A stretch of DNA of 38,017 nucleotides from Glaciecola sp. (GCA_018623155.1 JAAZVZ010000020.1:1-38017), one strand, 5' to 3'. Shown: positions 25,056 through 35,961, numbered from the stretch's first letter. Numbers and translations are program-made. The notes: generated from the sequence alone by a model not told the origin.

Positions 25056-26642
25056 GTGACTGGCGAAAATCATTCATTGTTCCCAAATAAAGGCGTTCAA
25101 TCTCGACGCTTTGCCGTTCCGTATTGCGACGATCCGCTCGCGCAATACTACGCAATGTGTCACGACCAACAAAATACCATGTTGCTCGAATCTGCTGAAA
25201 TTGACAGTAAAGACAGTCTAAAAAGCATCATGCTACTCAACGCCTGCGTGCGCATTGAATGCATTGGCAATCGAGTGACTCTCGCCGCACTCAATGCAAA
25301 TGGCCGAGCAGCTTTGCAGATCCTTAGCGCAAGTTTATCGGGTTATATCAGCGCACACACCGACTATGTGATGCAATGTGATTTTCCGGCTATTGACCCT
25401 AATCTAGATGAAGAAACGCGTTTGCAAGCGGATAATGTTTTTAAAGTTCTAAGAGACATTGTCACGAACATTCCGCATCAAGATGAATTTGGGATTTTTC
25501 TTGGAGGGTGCTTTGCTTATGATTTGTTCGCTGTTGCAGAAGCCCTTCCAGATGTACCGACTGGCAAAAACACCTGTCCTGATTTTGTCTTTTATCTTGC
25601 AGACACACTTGCATTGATTGACCATAAAACCAAAGAAAATCACATCATTTTAAATCAATTTTGTGCCAGTCAACATGTGACAGAACAACTGGCGGATGCC
25701 GAGCAACGCCTAACAAGTGCGTTTGCCCAAATCCCAAACTCTTTGGACAAACAAATCACTTCCCCAAATCTCGCATTGGCTCAGAGTGATGTTGTGACAG
25801 ACAAAGACGATGAGACATTTTGCAAGGACGTTTTAGCATTAAAAGAGCATATTTTGGCTGGTGATATTTTTCAGGTAGTACCGTCTCGTACTTTCTCATT
25901 ACCCTGCCCTGAGCCGATTTTGGCATATGCCTCGTTGAAGGTATTGAATCCTAGCCCATACATGTTTTACATGCATGACAAAGATTTCAGTCTATTTGGT
26001 GCCTCTCCAGAATCTGCACTCAAATACACAGCCAGTACCAACCAAGTCGAAATTTATCCCATCGCTGGCACTCGCCCTCGTGGCAAACGGTCAGATGGGT
26101 CTATTGATTTCGATTTGGATGGAAGGATTGAGTTAGAGCTACGAGAAGATCTAAAAGAAAAATCAGAACACATCATGCTCGTTGATTTAGCTCGCAATGA
26201 TGTCGCTCGGGTCTCTATTCCTGGTACCCGTCACGTCAAAGAGTTGCTCAAAGTAGATCGGTACTCCCATGTAATGCATTTGGTATCACGTGTCGTTGGT
26301 CAGCTCACCCCTGAGCTTGATGCATTACATGCGTATCAAGCGTGTATGAACATGGGAACACTTGTTGGTGCACCAAAAGTCTCAGCAGCTCGCTTAATTC
26401 GAGATATTGAAAAACAACGTCGTGGCAGTTACGGCGGTGCCGTAGGCTATCTCGATGGACAAGGAAATATGGATACGTGTATTGTGATTCGTTCAGCCTT
26501 CGTGCAACACAACACTGCTCATATCCAAGCTGGTGCTGGAGTTGTGTATGATTCTTTACCACAAGCTGAAGCTGATGAAACGCGTGCTAAGGCACAAGCT
26601 GTTATACGTGCCATTATGACTTCGCAAGGAGAATCGATATGA
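25056..26642 (+). CDS. trpE: Anthranilate synthase component I
   Basis: TrpE converts chorismate and ammonia to anthranilate, the first committed step to tryptophan. I start it at a GTG with AAGGAA nine bases upstream, giving 528 residues (VTGENHSLFPNKG...). The in-frame GTG at 24993 lies inside the attenuator and is rejected. The N-terminal Trp feedback site is recognisable in MLLESAEIDSKDSLKS, where the LLES serine is the known inhibitor-contact residue. The chorismate-binding domain has IFQVVPSRTF, PIAGTRPRGK, HIMLVDLARND and VGAPKVSAA, and ends YGGAVGYLDGQGNMDTCIVI. It overlaps trpG by four bases (ATGA), so the two subunits are coupled. Confidence 0.97.
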   Translation: MTGENHSLFPNKGVQSRRFAVPYCDDPLAQYYAMCHDQQNTMLLESAEIDSKDSLKSIMLLNACVRIECIGNRVTLAALNANGRAALQILSASLSGYISAHTDYVMQCDFPAIDPNLDEETRLQADNVFKVLRDIVTNIPHQDEFGIFLGGCFAYDLFAVAEALPDVPTGKNTCPDFVFYLADTLALIDHKTKENHIILNQFCASQHVTEQLADAEQRLTSAFAQIPNSLDKQITSPNLALAQSDVVTDKDDETFCKDVLALKEHILAGDIFQVVPSRTFSLPCPEPILAYASLKVLNPSPYMFYMHDKDFSLFGASPESALKYTASTNQVEIYPIAGTRPRGKRSDGSIDFDLDGRIELELREDLKEKSEHIMLVDLARNDVARVSIPGTRHVKELLKVDRYSHVMHLVSRVVGQLTPELDALHAYQACMNMGTLVGAPKVSAARLIRDIEKQRRGSYGGAVGYLDGQGNMDTCIVIRSAFVQHNTAHIQAGAGVVYDSLPQAEADETRAKAQAVIRAIMTSQGESI

Positions 26643-27250
26643 AAGATTTACATGTTGTCATGCTCGATAATGTCGATTCCTTTACGTATAACTTAGTCGA
26701 TGAATTACGCACACTAAATGTCAATATGCGCGTTTATCGCAATACCGTTGATGTGGATGTGATTACTAACGCTTTAAACGAGCTCGCTGAACAAGGCCCC
26801 ACCTTGCTGTTGCTATCTCCAGGCCCCGGTGCGCCTCACGAAGCGGGTTGTATGCCTGAGTTAATTAAACGCATGACTGGTAGAGTGCCGATCTTAGGAA
26901 TTTGTTTGGGACATCAAGCCATTGTTGAGTTTTGCGGTGGTACTGTGGTTCGCGCAGAAGCGGTGGTGCACGGTAAAGCATCCTTGTTATCACACTGCGG
27001 GGATAAAATGTTTGTCAATATGCCTCAACCCATGTCTATTGCTCGATATCATTCACTGGCCGCAGGACACATTCCTGAATGCTTAGAAGTATTGGGCGAG
27101 GTCAACGATATCCCTATGGTTGTGTATGAACCAAAACGCAAAATGTTAGGTATGCAATTTCACCCTGAATCGATTTTGACCCATAGTGGCAGCCTGTTAC
27201 TGCGAGACAGTATTGATTACCTGCTTGGTACAGATGGAACCACAGCATAA
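26639..27250 (+). CDS. trpG: Anthranilate synthase component II (glutaminase)
   Basis: TrpG supplies ammonia from glutamine to TrpE. At 203 residues it is the stand-alone form, not fused to TrpD as in E. coli. The class I glutamine amidotransferase triad is complete: Cys89 in ILGICLGHQ, and His175 and Glu177 in MQFHPESIL. It opens VVMLDNVDSFTYNLVDEL and has SPGPGAPHEAGC. It overlaps trpE by four bases and is followed eleven bases later by trpD. Confidence 0.97.
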   Translation: MKDLHVVMLDNVDSFTYNLVDELRTLNVNMRVYRNTVDVDVITNALNELAEQGPTLLLLSPGPGAPHEAGCMPELIKRMTGRVPILGICLGHQAIVEFCGGTVVRAEAVVHGKASLLSHCGDKMFVNMPQPMSIARYHSLAAGHIPECLEVLGEVNDIPMVVYEPKRKMLGMQFHPESILTHSGSLLLRDSIDYLLGTDGTTA

Positions 27251-27261
27251 GGAAGTAATTT

Positions 27262-28275
27262 ATGTTAGATACTCTAGAAAGTTTATATGCCCAAAATGAC
27301 CTATCTCAAACACAAAGTGAAGAGATATTTAGCCAGGTCATGCAAGGTAAAGTGAGTGAAATAGCCTTAACTGCATTGTTAACTGCTCTGAAGATAAAAG
27401 GTGAAACCCCTCAAGAAATAGCCGGCGCTGCCCAAGCTATGGTCTCAAACGCGACTGCATTTCCTAGACCGGACAGTCCTTTTGCCGATATTGTTGGTAC
27501 CGGTGGTGACGGATACAATACCATTAATATCTCCAGTGCCGCAGCAGTAGTCGCCGCATCCTGTGGGATCGCTGTCGCCAAACACGGTAACCGCAGTGTT
27601 TCAAGTCAATCCGGCTCGGCTGACTTATTTAACGCATTTGGGTATAACTTGATGCATTCGCCTGAGCAAGCTCGTGCCACGATGAATGCTACTAATCTGT
27701 GTTTTTTGTTTGCCCCGGTTTATCATGCGGGGGTAAAACACGCCATGCCCGTTCGCACCGAACTCAAGACTAGAACGATTTTTAACGTATTGGGTCCGCT
27801 GGCAAATCCTGCACGACCAACGCATTCTGTCATGGGGGTATACACACCTGAACTATTGCTCCCTTATGCACAAACTCTACAACTTCTCGGACATGAGCGT
27901 GTACTAGTCGTGCATGGGAGTGGCCTTGATGAGTTTGCCTTGCATGGTGAAACACAAGTCGTCGAAATTAATGCAGGTACCATGACCGAATATGTTCTCA
28001 AACCTGCCGATTTTGGTCTTGAATCAGCACCACTTGAAGCGATCGTCGGAGGCACACCCGAACAAAACAAAGCCGCTATCGAGGCCGTATTTAATGGTAA
28101 AGGCGAACCGGCTCATACCCATGCCATCGCAATGAATGCTGGAGCTTTATTATATCTGTGTGGCAAAGCACAAACATACGCCGAGGGCGCACAAATAGCG
28201 CTCACAGCCATCGCCGAAGGTAAACCCATGCAGACTATTACCCAAGCTGCTCAAATGAGTCAGGAAACACAATAA
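27262..28275 (+). CDS. trpD: Anthranilate phosphoribosyltransferase
   Basis: TrpD transfers phosphoribosyl from PRPP to anthranilate. The 337-residue enzyme has the PRPP loop [16 protein letters not shown], then [19 protein letters not shown], and the anthranilate side [32 protein letters not shown] precedes the ATG. It stands separately from trpG, the arrangement seen in Vibrio and Alteromonas-type genomes. One base separates it from trpCF. Confidence 0.97.
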   Translation: MLDTLESLYAQNDLSQTQSEEIFSQVMQGKVSEIALTALLTALKIKGETPQEIAGAAQAMVSNATAFPRPDSPFADIVGTGGDGYNTINISSAAAVVAASCGIAVAKHGNRSVSSQSGSADLFNAFGYNLMHSPEQARATMNATNLCFLFAPVYHAGVKHAMPVRTELKTRTIFNVLGPLANPARPTHSVMGVYTPELLLPYAQTLQLLGHERVLVVHGSGLDEFALHGETQVVEINAGTMTEYVLKPADFGLESAPLEAIVGGTPEQNKAAIEAVFNGKGEPAHTHAIAMNAGALLYLCGKAQTYAEGAQIALTAIAEGKPMQTITQAAQMSQETQ

Positions 28276-28276
28276 C

Positions 28277-29656
28277 ATGGCCAATGTCTTAGAAAAAATT
28301 GTCATAGACAAGCGCGAGGAACTCATCGCAAGAGAAGCTGAGTTGCCTTTAGAGACGTTTAAAAATAACTTAAAGCCATCTCAAAAAAGCCTTTATGACG
28401 CGCTTAACCAAACCAATGCTGGTTATATTTTTGAATGCAAAAAAGCCTCACCATCAAAGGGGCTGATTCGTCCAGTCTTTGATTTGGATGAAATTTTGGC
28501 TGCTTACACAACAGAAGCGGCTGCCCTTTCGGTATTAACTGATGAAAAGTACTTTCAAGGCACCTATGACTATCTCCAATATGTGACCGATAGAGTCGAT
28601 ATTCCGGTACTGAACAAAGATTTTTTTGTGAATACTTATCAAGTCTACTTAGCAAGGCATTACAACGCCGACGCGATATTGTTGATGTTATCTGTTCTGT
28701 CTGATGAGGAATATCGCGAGTTACACGATGTTGCAGACAGTTTATCACTCGATGTCCTCACTGAAGTGTCTAATACCGAAGAAGCCCATCGGGCTGTAGC
28801 CTTAGGTGCCCAAATCATTGGGATTAATAATCGAAACTTGCGCGATCTGTCGACTGATTTAGCTGCGACAGAACACCTAGTGCCGCTGTTGCGCCAACTC
28901 GGTCATCAAGGCGTACTCATTTCTGAGTCAGGTATCTACACACGTCAAGACATTGCACGACTCGCTCCCTTAGTGGATGGTTTTTTGGTGGGTTCTTCGT
29001 TAATGGCACAAGAGAACTTGTTGCAAGCCGTCCAGCAGCTTGTATATGGGACTGTTAAGGTGTGTGGTATAACTCAAATTGACCATGCTCAAACGATAGT
29101 ACAAACCCCCGTTTCCTATTTGGGGCTCATTTTTGTCCCACAATCCAAACGCTGTGTCACAGCTGAACAGGCTTTACACATTACCGCACAAGTACCAGGT
29201 CAATATGTAGGGGTCTTTGTGAATGCATCCATTGACAATATCGTACAGATAGCCAAGCAGTGTGAGCTTTATGCGGTTCAATTACACGGCAATGAAGATA
29301 ATGAGTATGTGTTAAGTTTACGCAATGCGTTACCTAAAAATTGTCAAATCTGGCGCGCCGTAGGTGTTACCGATACAATACCCCCCATACCTAATCACTG
29401 TGATCGGATACTATTAGATTGTCAGGTCGGTGAACAAAGCGGTGGCACGGGTTGTGCGTTTGATTGGTCTTTACTTGATGATATCGATACAGCAACGCCT
29501 ATTGCACTTGCCGGTGGGTTGAGTGTTGATAATATTCAAGAGGCCATCAAGACAAAAGCAGACCTCTTGGATCTAAATTCTGGTGTAGAATCCGCACCAG
29601 GCATAAAAGATATCAATAAGATAAATCGTGTATTTGAATTACTGCGTCAATATTAA
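28277..29656 (+). CDS. trpCF: Fused indole-3-glycerol-phosphate synthase / phosphoribosylanthranilate isomerase
   Basis: This bifunctional 459-residue enzyme catalyses two successive steps. The first barrel (about 1-255, TrpC) has [41 protein letters not shown] and [13 protein letters not shown]. The second (about 256-459, TrpF) starts at [14 protein letters not shown] and includes [46 protein letters not shown] and [11 protein letters not shown]. The isomerase Cys (KVCGIT) and Asp are present. The fusion is the same as in E. coli. Confidence 0.97.
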   Translation: MANVLEKIVIDKREELIAREAELPLETFKNNLKPSQKSLYDALNQTNAGYIFECKKASPSKGLIRPVFDLDEILAAYTTEAAALSVLTDEKYFQGTYDYLQYVTDRVDIPVLNKDFFVNTYQVYLARHYNADAILLMLSVLSDEEYRELHDVADSLSLDVLTEVSNTEEAHRAVALGAQIIGINNRNLRDLSTDLAATEHLVPLLRQLGHQGVLISESGIYTRQDIARLAPLVDGFLVGSSLMAQENLLQAVQQLVYGTVKVCGITQIDHAQTIVQTPVSYLGLIFVPQSKRCVTAEQALHITAQVPGQYVGVFVNASIDNIVQIAKQCELYAVQLHGNEDNEYVLSLRNALPKNCQIWRAVGVTDTIPPIPNHCDRILLDCQVGEQSGGTGCAFDWSLLDDIDTATPIALAGGLSVDNIQEAIKTKADLLDLNSGVESAPGIKDINKINRVFELLRQY

Positions 29657-29670
29657 ATGAGAATAAGTTC

Positions 29671-30852
29671 ATGAATCAATTAAACAGTAAATTTGGTGAG
29701 TTTGGTGGCATGTATGTTCCTGAGCTATTGATCCCAGCATTAGATCAGCTCGAAAAGGCCTTTTTGGATGCCAAAGACGATCCTTCATTTAAACAGCAAT
29801 TTAGCGATCTATTACACGATTATGCCGGTCGTCCAACGGCAATGACATTGACTCGCAATTTGGTCTCAAATCCAAAAGTTAAGCTGTATTTAAAGCGCGA
29901 AGACCTATTGCATGGCGGCGCACATAAAACCAATCAAGTGTTAGGTCAGGCGTTGTTGACCAAAGCCATGGGCAAAACAGAAGTCATCGCTGAAACCGGT
30001 GCTGGGCAACATGGTGTAGCCACTGCCCTAGCCTGTGCTTTACTTGGGTTAAAGGCACGCATCTACATGGGGGCGAAAGACGTCGAACGTCAGTCACCCA
30101 ATGTATTTAGAATGCGTTTGATGGGGGCAGAAGTCATTCCAGTTAACTCGGGCTCGGGTACACTCAAAGACGCAGTTAACGAAGCGATGCGAGATTGGTC
30201 TGCTAATTATGACAAAGCACATTATTTGTTAGGTACTGCAGCAGGTCCACATCCTTTTCCAACGATTGTCCGTGAGTTTCATCGCATGATCGGGGAAGAA
30301 ACACGGGAGCAAATGCTAGCCAAAGAAGGCCGCCTACCCGATGCCGTTGTCGCTTGTGTGGGTGGTGGCTCTAATGCTATTGGCATGTTTGCTGATTTCA
30401 TTGATGAACCAAGTGTTCGTTTGGTCGGAGTTGAACCTGCAGGCAAAGGTCTACACACTCATGAACACGGCGCCACTATTTGCCAAGGTACAAAAGGGAT
30501 CTTGCACGGTGCGTTTAGCTACATCATGCAAGATTCTGACGGCCAAATTGAAGAATCCTATTCTGTTTCAGCGGGTCTTGATTATCCAGCTGTGGGCCCG
30601 CAACATGCTTATTTGCATGAAATTGGTCGTGCCGAATATGTGGCTGCCACTGATGAAGAAGCACTTAATGCCTTCAAATTATTAGCTCGAAAAGAAGGTA
30701 TCATCCCTGCCCTAGAATCCTCACATGCACTGGCCCACGCCCTCAATATGGCAGATGAAGCCGAAGACGAAACCATTATTGTAGTCAATTTATCCGGCCG
30801 TGGTGATAAAGATCTTGCCTACGTTACTACTATTTTAGGAGACGATTTGTAA
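29671..30852 (+). CDS. trpB: Tryptophan synthase beta subunit
   Basis: TrpB joins indole and serine using pyridoxal phosphate. The 393 residues are typical. The cofactor lysine is Lys86 in [15 protein letters not shown]. The catalytic glutamate follows in [13 protein letters not shown], and the phosphate loop is [12 protein letters not shown]. The C-terminus has [10 protein letters not shown]. The stop overlaps the trpA start (TAATG), which couples production of the two subunits of the complex. Confidence 0.98.
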   Translation: MNQLNSKFGEFGGMYVPELLIPALDQLEKAFLDAKDDPSFKQQFSDLLHDYAGRPTAMTLTRNLVSNPKVKLYLKREDLLHGGAHKTNQVLGQALLTKAMGKTEVIAETGAGQHGVATALACALLGLKARIYMGAKDVERQSPNVFRMRLMGAEVIPVNSGSGTLKDAVNEAMRDWSANYDKAHYLLGTAAGPHPFPTIVREFHRMIGEETREQMLAKEGRLPDAVVACVGGGSNAIGMFADFIDEPSVRLVGVEPAGKGLHTHEHGATICQGTKGILHGAFSYIMQDSDGQIEESYSVSAGLDYPAVGPQHAYLHEIGRAEYVAATDEEALNAFKLLARKEGIIPALESSHALAHALNMADEAEDETIIVVNLSGRGDKDLAYVTTILGDDL

Positions 30853-31667
30853 TGTCCCACGCACAACGTTACGACTCTATGTTTACGTCATTGCGCCAAA
30901 AACAACAAGGCGCTTTTGTCCCGTTCGTCATGATTGGAGATCCAACGGTTGAAACTTCGACTCGTATTATCCAAACGCTTATTGATAATGGTGCCGATGC
31001 ACTAGAGCTTGGTTTTCCATACTCTGATCCGATTGCAGATGGCCCAACCATTCAAGCGGCCTCTATCCGAGCATTAGCTCACAACATGACACCCAGTGAT
31101 TGTTTTGCGGTTATTCGCAATATTAGAGACGCCAACCCTGACATTCCAATTGGGTTATTACTCTACTCTAATTTGGTGCTCGCGCGCGGGATTGATACAT
31201 TTTATGCTGATGCTTATGCAGCCGGTGTGGATTCAATCTTGATTGCCGACGTGCCTATTCGTGAAGCGGCTCGCTTTGTGGAAGTAGCCAAGATACATCA
31301 TGTCGATCAGATATTGATTGCACCGCCAAATGCGACGGATGAAACCCTTGATGCATTGGGTAAATATACTTCGGGCTATACCTATTTATTGGGTCGAGCT
31401 GGGGTTACAGGTGCTGAAACCGCTGCACAAACGCCTGCGCATGAATTGATTGCAAATCTCAACAAGTTCAATGCAGCGCCACCACTTCTTGGATTTGGTA
31501 TCGCTCAACCGGAACAAGTTAAAGACGCCATTTCAGCTGGAGCTGCAGGAGCTATATCAGGATCTGCCGTGGTGAACATTATCGCTAAGCACCTAAATAA
31601 TGAAGATGCAATGTGCGAAGCGCTAGGTGATTTTGTTCGTGCAATGAAAGCTGCAACCCAATATTAA
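30852..31667 (+). CDS. trpA: Tryptophan synthase alpha subunit
   Basis: TrpA cleaves indole-3-glycerol phosphate and channels indole to TrpB. The 271-residue barrel has the catalytic pair in [15 protein letters not shown] (Glu52 and Asp63). It also has [35 protein letters not shown] and the phosphate-binding [10 protein letters not shown] plus GAISGSAVV. It overlaps trpB by one base. Confidence 0.98.
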   Translation: MSHAQRYDSMFTSLRQKQQGAFVPFVMIGDPTVETSTRIIQTLIDNGADALELGFPYSDPIADGPTIQAASIRALAHNMTPSDCFAVIRNIRDANPDIPIGLLLYSNLVLARGIDTFYADAYAAGVDSILIADVPIREAARFVEVAKIHHVDQILIAPPNATDETLDALGKYTSGYTYLLGRAGVTGAETAAQTPAHELIANLNKFNAAPPLLGFGIAQPEQVKDAISAGAAGAISGSAVVNIIAKHLNNEDAMCEALGDFVRAMKAATQY

Positions 31668-31702
31668 ACCGTCTCCAAGCACTCTACCCTACAGGAATTA
31701 CT

Positions 31703-32002
31703 ATGCTTTACGCAATTATAGCTCAGGACAAACCTGATACATTAGAACAACGCTTAGCTGCTCGCCCCGATCATCTTGCACGATTGATTGCATTAAAAGA
31801 CGCAGGTCGCTTAATTATGGCAGGGCCTCACCCTGCCATCGATTCAGATGATCCAGGCCCTGCTGGATTTACTGGCTCTTTGGTGATTGCGGAATTCGGC
31901 TCACTTGAAGAAGCCCAGACTTGGGCCGACGCTGACCCATACATCGAGGCTGGTGTGTATGGTCAAGTGACAGTAAAACCTTACAAAAAAGTTCTACCGT
32001 AA
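31703..32002 (+). CDS. yciI: YciI family protein
   Basis: A 99-residue ferredoxin-like-fold protein of the YciI family. The conserved histidine and aspartate that define the putative active site are in [52 protein letters not shown] and the final [11 protein letters not shown] are also typical. AGGAA lies five to six bases before the ATG. Only 35 bases separate it from trpA and no terminator intervenes, so it is probably the last gene of the trp transcript. E. coli also has yciI near trp. The biochemical role is not established. Confidence 0.9.
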   Translation: MLYAIIAQDKPDTLEQRLAARPDHLARLIALKDAGRLIMAGPHPAIDSDDPGPAGFTGSLVIAEFGSLEEAQTWADADPYIEAGVYGQVTVKPYKKVLP

Positions 32003-32039
32003 ATCTGCGCCCACGAATGGCTTCACATACTCTTTGCTA

Positions 32040-34862
32040 TCACTTAAGCGATTCGTGGATGACTTCCACATTAATCATTCGACTTTCAATCATATATTCA
32101 TTAGCAGCGCGTCTAACATCCTCAATGGTGATTGACCGAATCAAATCCTCTAAAGTAAACCAACGTGCCACTGCATCGGATTCAATATGCAGTAAACCCA
32201 ATCGATTTAGCCAAAAGCCATTTTGTTCGAGTGCTTGATTAATCCCCGCAACTAATGGCTCGACTGCGCGAGATAACTCATCATCACTGATCCCACCTTC
32301 TCGCTTAACTTCTGCAACAATCTCATCATAAGCACGCATAACTTGAGCGAGTTGCTCAGGTGAAGTTTGCGTATCAAACTGTATGTAACCATCGTTGACT
32401 ACGAAACGAGATTGCGTGTTAAATACACCAGGAGAGTAAGCTGCCCCCAACTCTTCGCGAAGTTTTTGTGTTACTTTTAAATTTAATACCTCACGCAAGA
32501 TATTTAGTGTGTTATTACGCTTCTTATCACTGTTATCGGCAGTGTGATAAACGCGTATCGCCAATGCATTTTTTGAATTACCTTGATGGGTTAAGCGATA
32601 TTGCCCCGGAGTATCAAGCTGTAAGTCACTCACTTTACGTTTTTGAGGAGGTGTAAAATCATATGCCAGGGCTCCAAAGGTCTGTGCGACGTAATTTATG
32701 GTTTCATTCAAATTAATATCCCCAACAATCGACAGGGTCATTGGACCATCGGATAATTGTGCTATGCGTTCAGCGTCTAATTCTGCGAAGGTTCGACTCA
32801 GAGCAACCGATAAATCAGGTGTACTCACCCTTACATCATTCGCATAAAGCAGCTGTTGTAATTCAAAACTGCGCACCGCATTGACTGAACTTTTTGCTTG
32901 TAGATATTGTTGTTGGGTGTTTTGCCGGTAAAGATTTTCTAGAGCTGGATCCCAAGCTGCATCGGAAACGAATGCCGCCATAAGCTGAAGTTGCAAAAGT
33001 AGATGTTCATTAGACGCGCTGAATCGTCCTCCCCATGAATGAAATCGGGGTATAAAACGCAAACTGACGTCTTTATCCGACAGTAACTCGCGCAGTTCGT
33101 TGACATCATGCTGACCTAAACCAGCGGCCACCATATAACTATAAAGCTCTTTTAATCCTGCATCTTTTTCACTAAAAAACTGAAAACCCGTACCATATTG
33201 TAAATCTAATTCCACTCGTCCTGTCACTAATTTTGTGGGCTTGACGTTTAGCCGTAAACCATTGGCAAAGCTGACCTTGGTAATGTCATATAATTCGTCG
33301 TACTCACGCGTCAGCACTTCACCACTTTGACCAAAATCGGTATATGCAAATGCCTTGGCAACGGCTAATTCATCTGGTAACACTTCTATATCAAGCGCTG
33401 ACAAGTATGCCGTTTCAATTTCGTCTTGAGTAATCTCGACTGAACCATTACTTTGCACAAAAATTGTAGGCTGAACGGCACTAAATTGATCAATCAATAC
33501 CTGATTGATTTCGGCTAACGTAAACGTCTGCATCAACTCCTCAAAGAGTGTCAGCTCTGCTTGTGGCGACAAGATAGCTTTTTGGTCATCTAAACTCTCC
33601 AAAATAGCTTGACTGATCCGTGCCGATGTTAACGTATCAGATTCAGACGCGACGGTATAAAGTCCGTTTCGAATAGTGGTGATCTGACGGTCCGCTTCCT
33701 CCCATGTCACGCCAAACTCCTGAATTTTTCGAATTTCGACAAGGAGTTCACTGAGTGCAGCACGCCATCGATCAGGCGAAGTGCTCACTAATGATAAAGA
33801 TATATCTGCCCGCTCAAATAAATTAAATTTCGCATGGTAGGCATTTTCAAATGATGCTTCGCCGGTCAGTAATTTGGAGCTTAAACGATAATTCAAAACA
33901 CTATTGGCGATTAAGCGCAAGTATTCGTCTCGACGTTGTCCAACACTATCAAGGTCTGAATCAGACATTTGACTTAACGTAATCATGACTTGAGTCGGCA
34001 AACCAGGCGCTTGATGGACTTGGAACACAGGCGCGTCAGGAATACTCAGTTCTCCAATCTCTGTAATTGGACGTTGTGACTCATTGGTCCAATCTGCAAA
34101 ATACGACTGAATTTTTGCTTTCATGCTTTGTGCATCAAAATCGCCAACAATCACTAAGGTGCTGTTTGCTGGCGTGTAAAAGCGAGCATAAAAGCGTTTG
34201 AGTTGCTCTGCGGTCATTGCTCGCAAAGCGTCTTTGGTGCCAATTGCCCAGCGCTGTGCATAGCGCAAGCCTTTAGTATATTGATTAAATTGTTTTTGCT
34301 GAGCTTGAAACGCCAACGTATTTCGTGCATCGTACTCGGCAAGAACAACTGGAATTTCTGCAGCCAAAGCAGATTCCGCAAGAGTGAGATTGGAAGCGGT
34401 CTCTCGCATCAAAAACAATGCAGTGTCTATGATCTCTTCAGAGTTGGTGGGCAGATCTAATTTGTATTGTGTTTCATGGAAGCTTGTTGAGGCATTGGTA
34501 TCTGCACCAAAACTCAAACCGTAGCGTTCTAATATCGCCACCATTTCACCTTCAGGCACATTAGTTGATCCATTAAATGCCATATGCTCAAGAAGGTGTG
34601 CAAGACCTAACTCGTTGTCGTCTTCATCAAGGCTGCCCACATTGACATGTAAACGCACCGCTATTTCGTTTTTTGGGGTGTGATTTTCAACTAGATAAAA
34701 CGCCATGCCATTACTGAGTTGGCCTTGAATGATCCGATCATCATCAATCAGTTGTGTTTTAATCGGTAACTGTCCTGAATGCCATAATTCATTTGGTGTT
34801 TTGACATGGCTCGCGCAAGCACTTAAACCAAAAACAATCACTATCATCCAAAAAATTCGCAT
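32040..34862 (-). CDS. M16-family zinc metalloprotease, lipoprotein (PqqL-like)
   Basis: A 940-residue two-unit M16 peptidase of about PqqL size. The N-terminus is a lipoprotein signal with lipobox LSAC (Cys16 lipidated), so the enzyme is probably membrane-anchored in the periplasm. The active half has the inverted zinc motif HLLEH (His89, Glu92, His93) and a candidate third ligand at Glu169 in AAEIPVVLAEYDAR, 76 residues on. The second half (from about residue 500, with GLRLNVKPTKLVTGRVELDL) lacks HxxEH, as expected for the inactive partner domain. R/Y-type substrate contacts appear late in LREELGAAYSPGVF. Substrate unknown; relatives degrade peptides or iron-piracy substrates. It converges on yciI and is divergent from the PepSY gene. 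Confidence 0.9.
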   Translation of the reverse strand: MRIFWMIVIVFGLSACASHVKTPNELWHSGQLPIKTQLIDDDRIIQGQLSNGMAFYLVENHTPKNEIAVRLHVNVGSLDEDDNELGLAHLLEHMAFNGSTNVPEGEMVAILERYGLSFGADTNASTSFHETQYKLDLPTNSEEIIDTALFLMRETASNLTLAESALAAEIPVVLAEYDARNTLAFQAQQKQFNQYTKGLRYAQRWAIGTKDALRAMTAEQLKRFYARFYTPANSTLVIVGDFDAQSMKAKIQSYFADWTNESQRPITEIGELSIPDAPVFQVHQAPGLPTQVMITLSQMSDSDLDSVGQRRDEYLRLIANSVLNYRLSSKLLTGEASFENAYHAKFNLFERADISLSLVSTSPDRWRAALSELLVEIRKIQEFGVTWEEADRQITTIRNGLYTVASESDTLTSARISQAILESLDDQKAILSPQAELTLFEELMQTFTLAEINQVLIDQFSAVQPTIFVQSNGSVEITQDEIETAYLSALDIEVLPDELAVAKAFAYTDFGQSGEVLTREYDELYDITKVSFANGLRLNVKPTKLVTGRVELDLQYGTGFQFFSEKDAGLKELYSYMVAAGLGQHDVNELRELLSDKDVSLRFIPRFHSWGGRFSASNEHLLLQLQLMAAFVSDAAWDPALENLYRQNTQQQYLQAKSSVNAVRSFELQQLLYANDVRVSTPDLSVALSRTFAELDAERIAQLSDGPMTLSIVGDINLNETINYVAQTFGALAYDFTPPQKRKVSDLQLDTPGQYRLTHQGNSKNALAIRVYHTADNSDKKRNNTLNILREVLNLKVTQKLREELGAAYSPGVFNTQSRFVVNDGYIQFDTQTSPEQLAQVMRAYDEIVAEVKREGGISDDELSRAVEPLVAGINQALEQNGFWLNRLGLLHIESDAVARWFTLEDLIRSITIEDVRRAANEYMIESRMINVEVIHESLK

Positions 34863-34961
34863 TTAATCGCCCCTATTCTTTTCCTTCTGGACCAACATTC
34901 GTTAATATAAATATGAATATAGTTCATTACCAATTCAGTCAATTACTATAGACTTAATACA

Positions 34962-35270
34962 ATGATAGTTCGAGTATTTATTTGTATCATACTGAGTCTG
35001 TCCAGTTTCATGGTACTGCCCTACACAGAGAGACAAACGGAGCCGCGCAAGCTGACCGTGCGTCATGCTATGGATACTGAAAAACAAATCGCCATAGCAG
35101 CAGCAAAGCGTCAACAAGAAGGACGTATATTGCAAATGCAACGCTACGGTGAGCGGTATCGCTTTAAAATGATGAGTAAAGATGGACGTGTGACCATCGT
35201 TGAAATTGACCCTAAACAACTCAAGTCGACACAAACACCGCCCCCTTCAAATAAGAAAAAGGATCCCTAA
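34962..35270 (+). CDS. Small PepSY-like secreted or anchored protein
   Basis: A 102-residue protein with a hydrophobic N-terminal segment (MIVRVFICIILSLSSFMVLP), either a signal peptide or an anchor. The body AIAAAKRQQEGRILQMQRY, then ERYRFKMMSKDGRVTIVEID, resembles a single PepSY unit (helix, then two strands). The tail is Pro/Lys rich. No ribosome site is seen before the ATG, so the start is uncertain. The stop shares one base with the response-regulator start, tying its expression to the two-component genes. Similar small PepSY proteins head such operons in other proteobacteria and are thought to modulate sensing. I infer a periplasmic partner of the kinase. Confidence 0.7.
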   Translation: MIVRVFICIILSLSSFMVLPYTERQTEPRKLTVRHAMDTEKQIAIAAAKRQQEGRILQMQRYGERYRFKMMSKDGRVTIVEIDPKQLKSTQTPPPSNKKKDP

Positions 35271-35944
35271 TGCGATTATTGATTGTTGAAGATACGCCAC
35301 AATTGTTGGTTCAATTAGATATGTTTTTTCAAAAAAATGGATTCAGTGTAGATTTGGCCGATGATGGTGAGCGTGCTTTATTTTTACTTAAGGAATACGA
35401 ATATGATGCAGCGATTATTGATTTGGGACTGCCAAAGCTCGATGGGTTAGAGGTAATTAAAGCCGCTCGCAAACTTGATATCAAAGTCCCTGTCTTGATT
35501 TTGACCGCTCGGGACAGTTGGCAACAAAAAGTTGACGGACTCGATGCTGGAGGGGATGATTATTTAACCAAACCTTTTCATGAGGAAGAGCTACTTGCAA
35601 GAGTGAAAGCGCTTATTCGTCGCTCATCCGGTCATGCATCATCAGAACTCAAAGCCGGTCCAATTACCCTTAATCTATCCTTGCAACAAGTGTTTGTCTC
35701 AGAACAACCTCTTGAACTCACCGCTTATGAATACAAGGTATTAGAATACTTGATGCTTCATCCCAAAAAAGTGATTTCCAAATCAGAACTGACCGAACAT
35801 ATTTACGATCAAGATTTTGATTTGGACAGTAACGTGATTGAAGTATTTGTTGGTCGATTACGCAAAAAGCTCGATCCTAACAATACCATGAAACCAATCG
35901 AAACCTTACGTGGCAGAGGATATCGCTTATTTTCGCCCGATTAA
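35270..35944 (+). CDS. PhoP-like OmpR-family response regulator
   Basis: A 224-residue regulator. The receiver domain (1-118) has the acidic pocket VEDTP, the phosphoacceptor Asp51 in AAIIDLGLPKLDG, Thr79 in LILTA and Lys101 in YLTKPF. The C-terminal winged helix (about 125-222) has LELTAYEYKVLEYLM, KSELTEHIYDQDFD, SNVIEVFVGRLRKKL and ETLRGRGYRL. The whole sequence is close to PhoP/QseB. It overlaps the PepSY gene by one base and lies 17 bases before its kinase. Targets are unknown; promoter sites cannot be recognised here. Confidence 0.93.
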   Translation: MRLLIVEDTPQLLVQLDMFFQKNGFSVDLADDGERALFLLKEYEYDAAIIDLGLPKLDGLEVIKAARKLDIKVPVLILTARDSWQQKVDGLDAGGDDYLTKPFHEEELLARVKALIRRSSGHASSELKAGPITLNLSLQQVFVSEQPLELTAYEYKVLEYLMLHPKKVISKSELTEHIYDQDFDLDSNVIEVFVGRLRKKLDPNNTMKPIETLRGRGYRLFSPD

Positions 35945-35961
35945 ATGCCCTTTCTTTAACC

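Noticed and set aside
32011-32058. CCACGAAT and ATTCGTGG as a terminator between yciI and the M16 gene
   Set aside because: The arms are 32 bases apart, one is inside the M16 coding region and no T run follows.
34935-35234. A 99-residue frame on the minus strand over the PepSY gene
   Set aside because: It is a shadow with no start signal and Cys/His-rich composition; the plus-strand frame has the signal sequence, PepSY pattern and operon overlap.
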